DNA from: Bdellovibrionales bacterium
GTDB taxonomy: Bacteria; Bdellovibrionota; Bdellovibrionia; Bdellovibrionales; Bdellovibrionaceae
Length of the DNA stretch: 64,000 bases
Assembly (NCBI GenBank): GCA_018266295.1
Contig: JAFEAQ010000022.1
Coordinates: 62,001-126,000 of the forward strand
Direction: 5' to 3'
The position numbers and the translations under genes were made by a program. Of the stretch, positions 11,057 to 20,372 are shown in pieces. How positions within the stretch are numbered: position 1 is the first letter of the stretch; every line of letters begins with the position of its first letter. A model generated the notes under the pieces. That model made no database searches, was not told where the DNA came from, and was given only the letters and a program-made list of their open reading frames with translations.

Positions 11057-11806
11057 CTAAAAGACCGCCGCACTTTCGTCTTCGATCGGTGCGGCTTCAT
11101 AGATCTCAGCTTCACGCAGGGACTTTTTGTTAAAGTAAAAATACAAAAGCCCTGCGATGATGCCTAAAATAAAGCCCACGAAGTGACTCTCATAACTAAT
11201 TGAGGCATCAAAAGCTTCGGCCGGCATAAAAAGCAACAAACCCACACCCATGGCTCGTAAAAATCTGTGCATCAGTGTGCGCTTGCGATCAATCATAAAG
11301 TACAAAATCAACCACGCCCCGCCCATCCAGAACACGACTCCGGAAAGACCGATGAGGTGAACCTCCGCCGGCATCCCTTGCAGAACATACAGATTAGTAA
11401 GACCGCCAAAAATCAACGCGGACAAAAGCACGCGTGTGATTCCAAAGTAACCCGTTAAAAATGTGCCTAAGATAAAAAATAGAAATGAATTACTGAGAAG
11501 GTGTTTGCCATCGCCATGAACGAAAAGTGTCGTCCAGGCTTTCCAGTACTGGTGCTTGCTGAAAACAGCGTCGCGGCTGGCACGCATCCACTCTTCAGCT
11601 CCTGCGAAGTCTGTCCAAGCTGCGATACTTAAAAGGACAACGACAAGAGTCGCCATCGCCATGGCAACGGGTGCTAATGGATTTGGTTTTCGGCTAAGAA
11701 GAGTCTCTCGCAAAACAGAAGATGATGATTGCGCTGCAAACGAGTCCACGGGGCCTCCAGGTCCATAAACAATGGGACCGCCAGCGACTTTGTCAAGATG
11801 AGTCAA
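11057..11806 (-). CDS. Rhomboid-family intramembrane serine protease
   Basis: Six to seven membrane helices with the rhomboid catalytic dyad: Ser155 in GLSGV and His208 in SHFVGFILG. The helix 2 motif HLLSN (His102 to Asn106) supplies the oxyanion residues. Rhomboids cut transmembrane substrates within the bilayer. The N-terminus is a long soluble Gly/Ser/Pro segment. The TTG at 11806 has no ribosome binding site; a GTG at 11749 preceded by GGAGG could be the true start, giving a 230-residue protein. The C-terminal 20 residues are acidic. Four bases separate it from the upstream oxidoreductase gene, so co-transcription is likely. Confidence 0.85.
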   Translation of the reverse strand: MTHLDKVAGGPIVYGPGGPVDSFAAQSSSSVLRETLLSRKPNPLAPVAMAMATLVVVLLSIAAWTDFAGAEEWMRASRDAVFSKHQYWKAWTTLFVHGDGKHLLSNSFLFFILGTFLTGYFGITRVLLSALIFGGLTNLYVLQGMPAEVHLIGLSGVVFWMGGAWLILYFMIDRKRTLMHRFLRAMGVGLLLFMPAEAFDASISYESHFVGFILGIIAGLLYFYFNKKSLREAEIYEAAPIEDESAAVF

Positions 11807-11810
11807 ATAA

Positions 11811-12800
11811 TCACATAAAATCCGCGACCTTAGCGACGAGCTTACCTCGCACTCTATGAGTCGCTAGCCGTTCTAAGCCAAGCGGTATATTTTCAAACGG
11901 CAAGATCTCGGTGAGTGTTGAGAATATTTTCTTGTCTTCAATCAGTTTCGAAATTTCAGCGCCGATGATACCGAGATCTTTTTTGTCGTCGTTGGATCCC
12001 AAAGTAAAAGCACCGGCTAAAAAGACCATTTGCACAGACAGCGCCTTTTCAAACATCGGTATGTTCGAGATATCCGGCACATCAACGAGGCCTACAAAGT
12101 GCCCACCGAATCCCAGCAGTTTGAAATTTTCATTAATGCTCGGGCCGCCTAAGGTATCGAGCACGAGACTCACTCCTCGCCCATCGGTGTAATCCATGAC
12201 TTTCTCAAAGACATTTTCATCGCGGTAATCGATCACAAACTCGGCCCCCAAATCGCGTACGAATGAAAAATTATCTTTTGAGCACGTGGTGATGACACGA
12301 AGGCCCTGGCGTCGCGCAAATTGGATGGCAAAACTGCCGACGCCCCCTGAGCCTGCATGGATTAGTACTTTCTGACCTTCCCGCAAATTCAGTTTGCGGT
12401 TAAAAACTTGATAAGCTGTCCAGCCCGCGACTGGCACCGCCGCAGCCTCTTCAAATGAGCTCTTTGCTGGCATCAGCGCCAGAGCACTTGCTGAAGTCAC
12501 TGCGTACTCGGCAAAACTTCCTGGGCGAGCAATATCAAAAAGCCCATACACGCGGTCGCCGACTCTGAAGTCTTTGACATCCGAGCCGACTTTATCCACA
12601 ACTCCTGCACCGTCAGCTCCGAGCGTGTGTGGATAAATCCAGGCGACGTGCCCCCAATCCGCGGCTTTATAGTCCACGGGATTCAGCCCCACAGAATGAA
12701 TTCGCACTCGCACCTCGCCGGATTTCGGCTCGGGCATGGGGACGTTTTCAATATGCAGATTCTCACGATCGCCGGCTTTATCCAACACGAAGGCTTTCAT
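11811..12800 (-). CDS. Zinc-free alcohol dehydrogenase / quinone oxidoreductase (MDR superfamily)
   Basis: A 329-residue medium-chain reductase. The N-terminal GroES-like domain shows LNPVDYKAADWG and HTLGADGAGVV; the nucleotide-binding motif is AGSGGVGSFAIQFAR, typical of NADPH-dependent quinone or enoyl reductases. The catalytic zinc cysteine is absent (NPVDYK). Start at 12800 is chosen because AAGGGG lies 8-9 bases upstream and it gives the family's MKAFVLDK N-terminus; the longer open frame to 12905 would overlap the protoglobin gene. It starts directly after the protoglobin stop, so both are probably one transcript. Confidence 0.88.
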   Translation of the reverse strand: MKAFVLDKAGDRENLHIENVPMPEPKSGEVRVRIHSVGLNPVDYKAADWGHVAWIYPHTLGADGAGVVDKVGSDVKDFRVGDRVYGLFDIARPGSFAEYAVTSASALALMPAKSSFEEAAAVPVAGWTAYQVFNRKLNLREGQKVLIHAGSGGVGSFAIQFARRQGLRVITTCSKDNFSFVRDLGAEFVIDYRDENVFEKVMDYTDGRGVSLVLDTLGGPSINENFKLLGFGGHFVGLVDVPDISNIPMFEKALSVQMVFLAGAFTLGSNDDKKDLGIIGAEISKLIEDKKIFSTLTEILPFENIPLGLERLATHRVRGKLVAKVADFM

Positions 12801-12801
12801 A

Positions 12802-13452
12802 TCAATAATCCCCTTCTTTAACGTACGGTTGACTCCATAGACAAACTTGTAACAGCACCGACTTGATCCAGGCTTGATACATACACTCGACATCTTCGGC
12901 ATCATGGGTGTGCTTTTTTGCTAGGAACGGCTTTAGTGTCGCTGTCAGAGGATAAGCCAGCGCGAGAATATAGCGGAAGTGGATTTTTTCCACCGAGTCC
13001 ACATTATCGGTTTGATTTTTTTTCGTCAGATGTCTCAATGCAATTTCATGCTGATAATTCAACCACTTTTGATCATAGTTGGCATCGGCGGTATCTAGGA
13101 TCCATTGTTTGAAACGTAGGCGAACGGCGTCCATATAGTCTTTATTGAGACGATGATCGTTTTTGTAGCTGAAATAGATCGCAAGCTGTGGCTCTACTTT
13201 TATGAAGCTATACCAGACATCGAGGATGTCATCGGTCTGGTCTTCAAGCACTTCGCGGGACATGCGAATGTACTTTTCATCCTCATCGGTCCAAAGGATG
13301 GTGTTTTTTAGAAGCTCAAACTCTTTCAGGGACACGGGGCTTCTCGCAACTTCTTTAGTGCCGTAGGTGTAGCCAGGAATCCCCTTCCCACCATGAAGAG
13401 GGGCTTTAAATTTTTTAGATCTATCATGATGAGTCGTGCCGGAATGTTGCAT
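12802..13452 (-). CDS. Protoglobin-domain heme protein
   Basis: A 216-residue single-domain protein with strong similarity to protoglobins: YTYGTKEVARSPVSLKEF, DDILDVWYSFI, the YDQKWLNYQHEIALRH helix pair, and IHFRYILALAYPL. His141 at the end of QHEIALRH is the likely proximal heme ligand. Protoglobins bind O2, CO and NO in the cytosol; no sensor output domain is attached here. It precedes the quinone oxidoreductase gene with only a base between them. An oxygen or NO binding role is inferred from the family. Confidence 0.88.
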   Translation of the reverse strand: MQHSGTTHHDRSKKFKAPLHGGKGIPGYTYGTKEVARSPVSLKEFELLKNTILWTDEDEKYIRMSREVLEDQTDDILDVWYSFIKVEPQLAIYFSYKNDHRLNKDYMDAVRLRFKQWILDTADANYDQKWLNYQHEIALRHLTKKNQTDNVDSVEKIHFRYILALAYPLTATLKPFLAKKHTHDAEDVECMYQAWIKSVLLQVCLWSQPYVKEGDY

Positions 13453-13639
13453 CGAAAATCTCCTTATATTTGAATTGCGTACTGCATAAGTGCAATGTTT
13501 AGTGAATTCAGAATAAGTTTTCGATGTCGCGAACTCCGCCGAGTTATTGGAAGATATTGGAATACAAAGTCTAGTTCTTGCCTTCGATCCACTAAATAAA
13601 CCGCTACTTTATATAGCCCTGGAAAGCCTCCCGAGAAAC

Positions 13640-13787
13640 CAGCCCTTCTCAGATTTTGCGGAGAGTTTTTTTCTGTGGTGTCCGGTGGCCCCTTTTACGA
13701 GAATTCTTTCATGGGGAAGAGATTTTAGAAATGTGATTAACTACCATGAGCTAAACGATATGGAAGCCCCTACGGAAGTGACGGAAT
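13640..13787 (+). pseudogene. Decayed 3' end of a REP-associated transposase (RAYT) gene
   Basis: The translated stretch PFTRILSWGRDFRNVI plus YHELNDMEA is identical, apart from one residue (Asn for Ala), to the C-terminal part of the intact RAYT encoded at 20712-21227. The region upstream to about 13640 is only loosely similar and lacks the HUH motif. After DMEA an internal deletion of about 50-60 bases joins to the same 3' end sequence (GAAGTGACGGAATAAGTAG) in a shifted frame. It is therefore a truncated relative of the intact gene, on the opposite strand. No ribosome binding site or full-length product is possible. Confidence 0.85.
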
Positions 13788-13848
13788 AAGTAGTTATACT
13801 ACTTCCCTCAGATTAAGGTAAACTTATAGGTTGACCTTATTCAGAGGG
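13788..13848 (+). repeat. Paired REP-like hairpins behind the decayed RAYT
   Basis: Two adjacent inverted repeats. The first, 13788-13804, is AAGTAGT-TAT-ACTACTT, a perfect 7-bp stem. The second, 13805-13848, begins CCCTC and ends GAGGG, with 16 of 19 stem positions matching around the loop TTATAG. The same order, spacing and loop sequence occur beside the intact RAYT at 20638-20705 (opposite strand). This marks them as the DNA element associated with that transposase family; RAYTs are known to act on REP-type palindromes. Confidence 0.8.
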
Positions 13849-13888
13849 TGCCGTTACCTCACGCTAAGACTGACATGCTCTCCACGCC

Positions 13889-14785
13889 CTAGTACTGCCA
13901 AGGAAACTTCGAGAAATCTTTCGGGCGTTTCTCGAGGAAGGAGTCGCGGCCCTCTTTTGCTTCTTCAGTTCCGTAAGCCAAACGAGTGGCCTCACCGGCA
14001 AAGAGCTGCTGACCCACGAGACCGTCGTCGATCATGTTAAAGCCGTACTTCAACATGCGCATCGCTGTCGGGCTCTTCGAGTTCATTTCGCGAGCCCATT
14101 CCAAAGCCACCTTCTCTAGCTCGGCGTGTGGCACTACGGCGTTCACCATACCCATATCGAAAGCCTCTTGAGCTGTATAGTTCGCACCCAAGAAGAAGAT
14201 CTCTCTCGCGCGCTTTTGACCGACCATGCGGGCGAGGTATGCGGAGCCGTAACCACTGTCAAAGCTTGCAACGTCGGGATCGGTTTGCTTAAAGACCGCG
14301 TGCTCTTTGCTCGCCAAAGTCAAATCACAAACCACGTGCAATGAGTGACCGCCACCCACAGCCCAGCCTGGGACAACGGCCATCACAACTTTCGGCATAA
14401 AGCGGATCAGGCGCTGAACTTCCAAAATGTGCAAGCGGCCAAGGCGCGCTAGGTCCATCTTATTCATCGCCGAACTGTCAGAATTTTCGTACTTGTACCC
14501 GTCTTTACCGCGGATGCGCTGATCACCACCGGAGCAAAACGCCCAGCCGCCGTCTTTCGGCGAAGGACCGTTACCGGTGATAATCACCACCCCCACATCC
14601 GGAGTCACACGTGCGTGTTCTAGAGCCGTATAAAGCTCATCCACCGTTTGTGGACGGAAGGCGTTGCGCACTTCGGGACGATTAAAAGCAATGCGAACCG
14701 TGCCCTGATCTTTGGCGCGATGATAAGTGATATCGTTGAATTTGAATTCTTTGATTTCTGTCCAAAGTTCCGGATTGAAAGACAT
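13889..14785 (-). CDS. menB: 1,4-dihydroxy-2-naphthoyl-CoA synthase
   Basis: Crotonase-fold enzyme that closes the naphthoquinone ring in menaquinone synthesis, converting o-succinylbenzoyl-CoA to DHNA-CoA. Diagnostic MenB parts are FNRPEVRNAFRPQTVDEL, FCSGGDQRIRGKDGY, the oxyanion-hole segment VVPGWAVGGGHSLHVVCDL, QTDPDVASFDSGYGSAYLAR and the C-terminus FLEKRPKDFSKFPWQY. 298 residues, the expected length. Start 14785 is supported by AAGGAG 8 bases upstream; an extension to 14812 lacks one. No other men gene lies in the window. Implies respiration with menaquinone. Confidence 0.95.
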   Translation of the reverse strand: MSFNPELWTEIKEFKFNDITYHRAKDQGTVRIAFNRPEVRNAFRPQTVDELYTALEHARVTPDVGVVIITGNGPSPKDGGWAFCSGGDQRIRGKDGYKYENSDSSAMNKMDLARLGRLHILEVQRLIRFMPKVVMAVVPGWAVGGGHSLHVVCDLTLASKEHAVFKQTDPDVASFDSGYGSAYLARMVGQKRAREIFFLGANYTAQEAFDMGMVNAVVPHAELEKVALEWAREMNSKSPTAMRMLKYGFNMIDDGLVGQQLFAGEATRLAYGTEEAKEGRDSFLEKRPKDFSKFPWQY

Positions 14786-14833
14786 TGCTGGCTCCTTGTT
14801 TCGAAGGGCCAAAATTTACCGCCTCCCAAGGGC

Positions 14834-16216
14834 TTAGGCAATGAGGACTTTTTCGATTTTGTCCAAAAATTCAGCGTTAAAACGCTTTAAAGAGACTTTT
14901 TCTTCTTCCCACACCTGCTTACGGACGAAATCATGGGTGATGATGCCGTCTTCAAGGGTGGCACGGACGCGTCGATCCATTAACTCAGAGAACAAAATCA
15001 ACTTCGCTTCCATCGGAATTTTGTCCGGCGGTACCTGATTTGGAAAACCCTGTTGATCGTTGCGCTCATGAGTGCACACAATGCAGCTCTTCACGTCTTG
15101 TGAGACATCCAGGTTACGGAACATCACGCGATTGAGCGAACCCATTGGATGTGACTTCAACTTCTCTAAATCATTTGCATCCAATTGCGATTCAGGTTTC
15201 GTGAGAATATTTTTGTAATGGACCGCCGGCAAATCCATCAGCCCGATATCCGCAAGCAGTGTTGTAACGATCAGCGTGCGCGTATCGGTCAATAATTGCG
15301 CCTTTTGCGCGATTTGCAGTGCATATGCTAAAATATATATTGCACGTTCGTAACGGCAGAACTTGAAATCCAAAGCCTGTGCAATCACATTCCAAACATC
15401 AGGACAATTATTGAGATATCCCGCAAGCTCTTGGGCAGTAACAATGAACTCTTCAATCTTTGCCGATAGAACTTCCTTCTTTGCTACCTCTGAGTCAAGC
15501 AGCAACAACAGCATGAGCTCGCTGTAAAGGCCCATCAGTGTCATCATCGTAGCACGGCAGCGTTTTTTTAACGCCGCCCCCGTGGAATCATGATAGGTCT
15601 CGATGTACTTACGATACTCTTCAAGGTTCTCGCGGCGGATGTAAATCTGTTTCGCCGATTCGAGCTTACGGTATTTCTTATCACTGAAAGTAAAGCCCGA
15701 GAAAAGCACCGGCAAGAATTTCTGATTCAACGAAAGCTTATGATATGCATTGAAGGTCACTTGCGTGCTCGGGAACAAGTCTGTCACCGGCACCGGCAAG
15801 TAGGTGCCTTGAATAATCAACGCCGAAAGGTAATACAACTTTGCACTGCCACGGATTTCTTGGAACAAAATCATGTGGTGAGCGCCGGCGCCCCGCATGA
15901 AATCGCAGTCTTCAACCGTCTCGCCGCCCTCGACAACAACGACCACTTGCGTGCGCGGGAAGATCTCGCGTAAAAGCCCCAAGATACGCATGCGCTCTTG
16001 GATTGTGCTGTCACTATCAAGCTCGATCAATGTCATTAAAGGCGAGCTCTCAGTGCGTGTATCGAGCGGAATGTCTTCGACGGTCGCACACGTTTCTGAG
16101 CGGAAGTCGTAGTGTTCAGCGACATCATTGGCCACTGACAAAAGCTCGGCATTCTTAGCGATGACTAAGAATTCGATGCGTTTTGGTATTATCGAAATGA
16201 CCGTTTCATCAGACAT
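14834..16216 (-). CDS. Degenerate HD-GYP-type protein with receiver-like N-terminus
   Basis: The 460-residue protein ends in a domain laid out like an HD-GYP cyclic-di-GMP phosphodiesterase but with altered metal ligands: LLADIGLMDLP replaces the usual HDIGK strand, HPMGSLNRVMF matches the HP..G block, CTHERNDQQGFP stands for HHE..DGSGYP, and LILFSELMDRR for the D..D helix. The N-terminal 130 residues look like a diverged receiver domain without a clear phospho-Asp. With the HD Asp-partner His lost, it is probably a non-catalytic binder or sensor. Start 16216 has GGGGGAG 10 bases upstream. It ends 48 bases before menB and may be co-transcribed with it. Confidence 0.72.
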   Translation of the reverse strand: MSDETVISIIPKRIEFLVIAKNAELLSVANDVAEHYDFRSETCATVEDIPLDTRTESSPLMTLIELDSDSTIQERMRILGLLREIFPRTQVVVVVEGGETVEDCDFMRGAGAHHMILFQEIRGSAKLYYLSALIIQGTYLPVPVTDLFPSTQVTFNAYHKLSLNQKFLPVLFSGFTFSDKKYRKLESAKQIYIRRENLEEYRKYIETYHDSTGAALKKRCRATMMTLMGLYSELMLLLLLDSEVAKKEVLSAKIEEFIVTAQELAGYLNNCPDVWNVIAQALDFKFCRYERAIYILAYALQIAQKAQLLTDTRTLIVTTLLADIGLMDLPAVHYKNILTKPESQLDANDLEKLKSHPMGSLNRVMFRNLDVSQDVKSCIVCTHERNDQQGFPNQVPPDKIPMEAKLILFSELMDRRVRATLEDGIITHDFVRKQVWEEEKVSLKRFNAEFLDKIEKVLIA

Positions 16217-16382
16217 TCTCGAGACACTCCCCCATGGGAACATTTCGGCTTTTCCGAGGGCCTTCTAAATTAAAAACCGCTTTGCTTTAAAAAACGCTTC
16301 ACTTAAATCCCGCGACGGAGGTCGAGTCTTGACAAGATTTAGCAAACATTGAATAGTTTTATCAACTTTGGAGGTCGCAACT

Positions 16383-17024
16383 ATGGAAATCACTCTGAAA
16401 ATGAACAGTAAAATGAAGCTTTTTGCTCTTATGGGCCCCCTGATCGCCCTGCTCACGTCCGCTGCCTTTGCTCAGACTGGGACCAGCCAGCTTGAAGGAG
16501 TCACACTTTCGACAAATGGCCTCACCAAAGACGGCCAGAAATTGCAATATGTGGGCGCAGGCCTTCGTAACAAAAAAGTGGTTATGGTCAACGTGCGCGT
16601 GTATGTCGGCGAATTTTTCGTAGGTGATACTGCGAAATTTAAAAAATCCGATGCACTCAAAACTGTCAGCGACGCCTCCCCTGCTCTGATTCAACTCCAT
16701 TTCCTCAGAGACGTCGACGCCGAGAAAGTTCAGTCTTCGTTTAAAGAAGCCCTTGAAGCCAACAAGATTGATTTGAAAAAACCGGAGATTCAGAAATTCT
16801 TGGACGCGGTGAAAACCGGCGGCGAAGCAAAGAGCGGCAAAATGCTCTCAATCTATGGCGCTAAAAAAGGCGATGGCTCTGAAGTTATCACCTATGAGGA
16901 TTCAAACTCCAAAGCCACCACTGTTTCAGGAGGGGCGGGATTCATTCAGGAGATCTTCGCGATTTGGCTTGGCACCCCAGCCGACGGCGGAGTTGCCAAA
17001 CTCAAGGAAGACATCCTGAAATAA
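16383..17024 (+). CDS. Exported chalcone isomerase-like domain protein
   Basis: A 213-residue protein with an N-terminal signal peptide ending near TSAAFA. The mature part matches the bacterial chalcone isomerase-like family: LQYVGAGLRNKKVVMVNVRVYVGEFFV, a stretch LIQLHFLRDVDAEKVQSSF, and the C-terminal WLGTPADGGVAKLKEDIL. Bacterial members are periplasmic and of unsettled function; flavonoid chemistry should not be assumed. The ATG at 16383 has GGAGG at 16370-16374; a TTG at 16368 overlaps that site. It converges on lon with 4 bases between the stops. Confidence 0.82.
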   Translation: MEITLKMNSKMKLFALMGPLIALLTSAAFAQTGTSQLEGVTLSTNGLTKDGQKLQYVGAGLRNKKVVMVNVRVYVGEFFVGDTAKFKKSDALKTVSDASPALIQLHFLRDVDAEKVQSSFKEALEANKIDLKKPEIQKFLDAVKTGGEAKSGKMLSIYGAKKGDGSEVITYEDSNSKATTVSGGAGFIQEIFAIWLGTPADGGVAKLKEDILK

Positions 17025-17028
17025 TCCG

Positions 17029-19422
17029 TTAGTTCGTCACGCCCCCTTGCTGAGGGGGCTGCATCAGAGCCGTTGGTTGAATGAAAATCTGACTCATCAA
17101 ATCCACATCCAAATCCAACGCCGCTTTTAAAACTTCATTCACATTCTCTACAAAGACAAATTTCATACTGTTACGAATTTCCTGTGGAACTTCGGCCAAG
17201 TCTTTTTCATTTTTCTTCGAGAGAATGACCTTCTCGATTCCCGCACGATGGGCGGCAAGGACTTTCTCCTTGATACCACCGACCGGCATCACGGAACCGC
17301 GAAGAGTAATCTCGCCGGTCATAGCCAGTTTCGGATCGACTTTGTGTTGCGAGAACAAAGAGGCCAAACTTGTCAGCAAAGTCACCCCGGCTGACGGGCC
17401 GTCCTTAGGTATCGCTCCCGCGGGCACGTGGATATGAATATCCTGCTTGCTGAAATCCACGAGTGGATTGATCAGCGGAAGCCGTGACCTTAACAAACTC
17501 AATGCGATCTGCGCGGACTCTTTCATCACTTCGCCCAATTGGCCAGTAATCATCAAATGACCACTCCCCGGCATGCGCGTGCTTTCAATGAACAAAATAT
17601 CACCACCCATCGGAGTCCAAGCAAGTCCCGTAACGACTCCGGCGGCCGCGGCATTCTCGGCGACTTCGGAGGTATAGCGTTCAGGCCCCAGGATCTCTTC
17701 AAGGTCCTTGGTATCAATGGTCACCATGGACTCTTGGTTTTTCAGCACCTTCTCGGCGGCTCTGCAGAGAGCGGCAATTTTACGCTGCAATTCTCGCACG
17801 CCAGCCTCGCGGGTGTAGTGGCTGATTAAGTGATGAAGAGCTGCGTCCGTCACTTCTAATTGATCCTGACGGATGCCATGCTCAGCATATTGTTTTGCCA
17901 ACAAGTGGTTTTTCGCGATGTGGAATTTTTCTTCCGTCGTGTAACCACTGACCTCGATGATTTCCAGACGATCCATCAACGGACCCGGAATGCCTTCAAG
18001 GCTATTGGCAGTTGCGATAAAAAATACATTTGATAAATCATAACCGACTTCTAAGTAATGATCTTGGAAGTGATTGTTTTGCTCAGGATCTAAAACCTCG
18101 AGCAAGGCCGCGCCTGGATCTCCTTGGAATCCGCGACCGAGTTTATCCACTTCATCGAGAACGAAGACAGGATTGTTCTCACCGGCTTTTTTCATGCCGC
18201 TGATAATTCGTCCCGGCAACGCGCCCACATAGGTGCGTCTGTGCCCGCGGACTTCCGCTTCGTCTCGTACACCGCCCAGGGAAATACGCACGTACTGGCG
18301 CCCCAGGGCTTTTGCAATGCTCTGACCGAGTGACGTCTTACCGACCCCTGGCGGACCAACAAATAACAGGATGTTTCCTTTGTTATTGTTTTTAAGTTTC
18401 ATCACTGCCAAGTATTGCAGAATACGTTTTTTAATTTTGCTCAAACCATAATGATCGGCATCAAGAATCTCGCGCGCCTTTTCAAGATCGATCGTATCTT
18501 CGTGCGAAGCTTTGCTCCAAGGAAGCGTTGTCAACAAATCCAGATAGTTTTGAATGATCTGGTATTCCGGCGACTGCGGAGAAATATTTTTTAAGCGCTG
18601 CACTTCCGCCAGGGCGACTTTCTTCGCCTCCTCGGTCATACCGGCTTCCTCGATGCGCTGGGTGTATTTATCACCGCTGGCGCCTCCGCCCGCTTCTTCT
18701 TCGCCCAATTCTTCGCGGATGGTTTTAAGCTGCTCGCGCAAAATATGTTCGCGTTGAGTTTGGCCCAGTTTTGAACTGACTTTGCTGCGAATCTCGGCCT
18801 GCACTTGCAAATTCTCTTTAAAATTTTGCATGTGTACGAGAAGCGCCATCACGCGCGACTTCAAATTTGTATTCTCGAGCAATTCTTGTTTTTCACGCAA
18901 AGAGACATCAATGTGGGCGGCACAAAGATAAGACAAGAACGCAAGATCATCGACACTCTCGATCATTTCATCGAGTTGTTCGGTGTTGCTTGGAACGTAT
19001 CGCAGAATTTGACGCGACTGATTCTTGAGGCTTTCCATCAGCGCTTCGCTCGTCGCTGTATCGATATCCACGATATCTTCGAGCGGCTCGGCGATGGCCT
19101 GAAAGTATTGATCCTTCAAGGTGATATCAGTGATCTTCATACGCTGGTGACCGCGTAAAATCGCTTGGAATCCGACCTCGGCATTGCCGCGAACGGATTC
19201 GACTTTACACAGAGTTCCGACTGTACAGAGATCGTCTGTAGAAAGTGCTCCTTGGTCAGGAGATTTCTGCGCGACGGCTAAAATCCAAGATTGATTCTCG
19301 TGAGCTTTATTTAGAGCAAGAATGCTCTTCTCACGTCCAATCCTGAGCGCCTGTCCCACACCGGGATAGATCACGGTATTTTTTAGAGGGAGAACAGGAA
19401 GAAAACCAGTTGGAATGGACAT
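17029..19422 (-). CDS. lon: ATP-dependent protease Lon
   Basis: Full-length 797-residue LonA. Order: N-terminal substrate-binding domain (from LPVLPLKNTVIYPG), long coiled coil around 190-260, AAA+ domain with Walker A GPPGVGKT at 356-363, Walker B VFVLDEVDK, then the serine peptidase domain with Ser677 in PKDGPSAGVT and the partner Lys near 720 in GGIKEKVLAA. Degrades misfolded and regulatory proteins in the cytosol. The upstream gap of 103 bases has a TTGACG that could be a -35 element. Its C-terminal Gln/Pro tail contains a GC-rich hairpin in the DNA close to the stop. Confidence 0.97.
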   Translation of the reverse strand: MSIPTGFLPVLPLKNTVIYPGVGQALRIGREKSILALNKAHENQSWILAVAQKSPDQGALSTDDLCTVGTLCKVESVRGNAEVGFQAILRGHQRMKITDITLKDQYFQAIAEPLEDIVDIDTATSEALMESLKNQSRQILRYVPSNTEQLDEMIESVDDLAFLSYLCAAHIDVSLREKQELLENTNLKSRVMALLVHMQNFKENLQVQAEIRSKVSSKLGQTQREHILREQLKTIREELGEEEAGGGASGDKYTQRIEEAGMTEEAKKVALAEVQRLKNISPQSPEYQIIQNYLDLLTTLPWSKASHEDTIDLEKAREILDADHYGLSKIKKRILQYLAVMKLKNNNKGNILLFVGPPGVGKTSLGQSIAKALGRQYVRISLGGVRDEAEVRGHRRTYVGALPGRIISGMKKAGENNPVFVLDEVDKLGRGFQGDPGAALLEVLDPEQNNHFQDHYLEVGYDLSNVFFIATANSLEGIPGPLMDRLEIIEVSGYTTEEKFHIAKNHLLAKQYAEHGIRQDQLEVTDAALHHLISHYTREAGVRELQRKIAALCRAAEKVLKNQESMVTIDTKDLEEILGPERYTSEVAENAAAAGVVTGLAWTPMGGDILFIESTRMPGSGHLMITGQLGEVMKESAQIALSLLRSRLPLINPLVDFSKQDIHIHVPAGAIPKDGPSAGVTLLTSLASLFSQHKVDPKLAMTGEITLRGSVMPVGGIKEKVLAAHRAGIEKVILSKKNEKDLAEVPQEIRNSMKFVFVENVNEVLKAALDLDVDLMSQIFIQPTALMQPPQQGGVTN

Positions 19423-19525
19423 TTTTCAACTCCTTTGTAGAAAGGATCACTTTAAAGGATCTTTCTAAAGGTAAAGATGTGTCCAATCTTTAAAACGTCA
19501 AGTAGCGTGTTGTAACACAACGCTG

Positions 19526-19897
19526 CTAGAAGTGTTTATCCCATTGATCTTCTTTGAATCCTAGGAGGCCAAAATCTTTTCCTAAAACAAAGGGACGTTT
19601 GATGAGTTTGCCGTGTTTCGCTAAAAGATCCAACGCCTCGGCTTCGCTCATTCCCGACAACTTTTCTGAAATTTTCATTTCTTTATAAAGAACGCCTGAA
19701 GTGTTGAAGAGTTTTTTGATCTCTCCGCCATCTGCTTTAACGTGGGCGAGCATTTCCTTTAACTCGACCTTAGTCGGTGGTTGTTCGACGATGGGAATAG
19801 TTTGGTATTTTACTTTATTGGCATCGAGGTATTTCAGCGCCTTTTTGCAAGTGCTGCAACCGGCGTATTCATAGACTTTGATTGATGAAGATGACAT
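19526..19897 (-). CDS. ArsC/Spx-family thioredoxin-fold protein
   Basis: A 123-residue protein of the ArsC/Spx/YffB family: Cys14 and Cys17 in YAGCSTCKKALKYL, the conserved LFNTSG, and the C-terminal IKRPFVLG that closes the active site. Members are either arsenate reductases, RNA polymerase-binding Spx proteins or uncharacterised YffB proteins; the sequence here fits the YffB/Spx-like subgroup, and its Cys-X-X-Cys is Spx-like. It reads toward lon, 103 bases apart, and may be its own unit. Confidence 0.85.
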   Translation of the reverse strand: MSSSSIKVYEYAGCSTCKKALKYLDANKVKYQTIPIVEQPPTKVELKEMLAHVKADGGEIKKLFNTSGVLYKEMKISEKLSGMSEAEALDLLAKHGKLIKRPFVLGKDFGLLGFKEDQWDKHF

Positions 19898-20017
19898 GCG
19901 ACCTCCGGAGATGTTGAGGTTTTAGTTTTAATGGAGGCGGCTCAATTAATCTAGAGACTTTGTGAAACTTTGTGCTTATGCTAATCAAAAACAACCCCTT
20001 TTGGAGGATTCCCAGAC

Positions 20018-20347
20018 ATGAAGTTTGCCAAGTACCTTCTCACGGCAGCATTGATTTTGCCTTTTTTCGCCCACGCTCAAGATAGCTTTCCACCACCGGA
20101 TGCAGCGGCACCACCAGCAGCTCCGAGCCTTAACGATCCAGCTCTTGACGGTTTGCCTGGCGAAGGTTCTTCTGGCTCAGTAGCTCAACCATCTGCTCCT
20201 TCAACTCCGGCTTCCGAACTTGGCGAAACAAAGAAGTCTAAGAAGAAAGCCAAAAAAGAGAAGAAGTCTGCAAAGAAAGAAAAAAAGGGCAAAAAAGACT
20301 CCAAAAAAGCTAAGAACAGCAAAAAGAAAAAGAAACACCACTCTTAG
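20018..20347 (+). CDS. Small exported protein with Lys-rich tail
   Basis: 109 residues: a signal peptide cleaved after AHA near residue 20, a Pro/Ala/Ser-rich linker to about residue 66, then a tail of about 40 residues that is mostly lysine with Ala and Ser and ends in KKHHS. No homologous domain is recognisable. A GGAGG lies upstream of the ATG at 20018. The basic tail could bind DNA, polyphosphate, peptidoglycan or lipopolysaccharide; none of this can be shown here. A strong terminator follows. Confidence 0.75.
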   Translation: MKFAKYLLTAALILPFFAHAQDSFPPPDAAAPPAAPSLNDPALDGLPGEGSSGSVAQPSAPSTPASELGETKKSKKKAKKEKKSAKKEKKGKKDSKKAKNSKKKKKHHS

Positions 20348-20372
20348 TTTCCGAAAAACGAGAGATGCGTTA

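Noticed and set aside
17041-17059. GCCCCCT-TGCTG-AGGGGGC hairpin between the convergent gene ends
   Set aside because: Lies inside the last codons of lon (Pro/Gln tail) and has no T-run, so I do not call a terminator.
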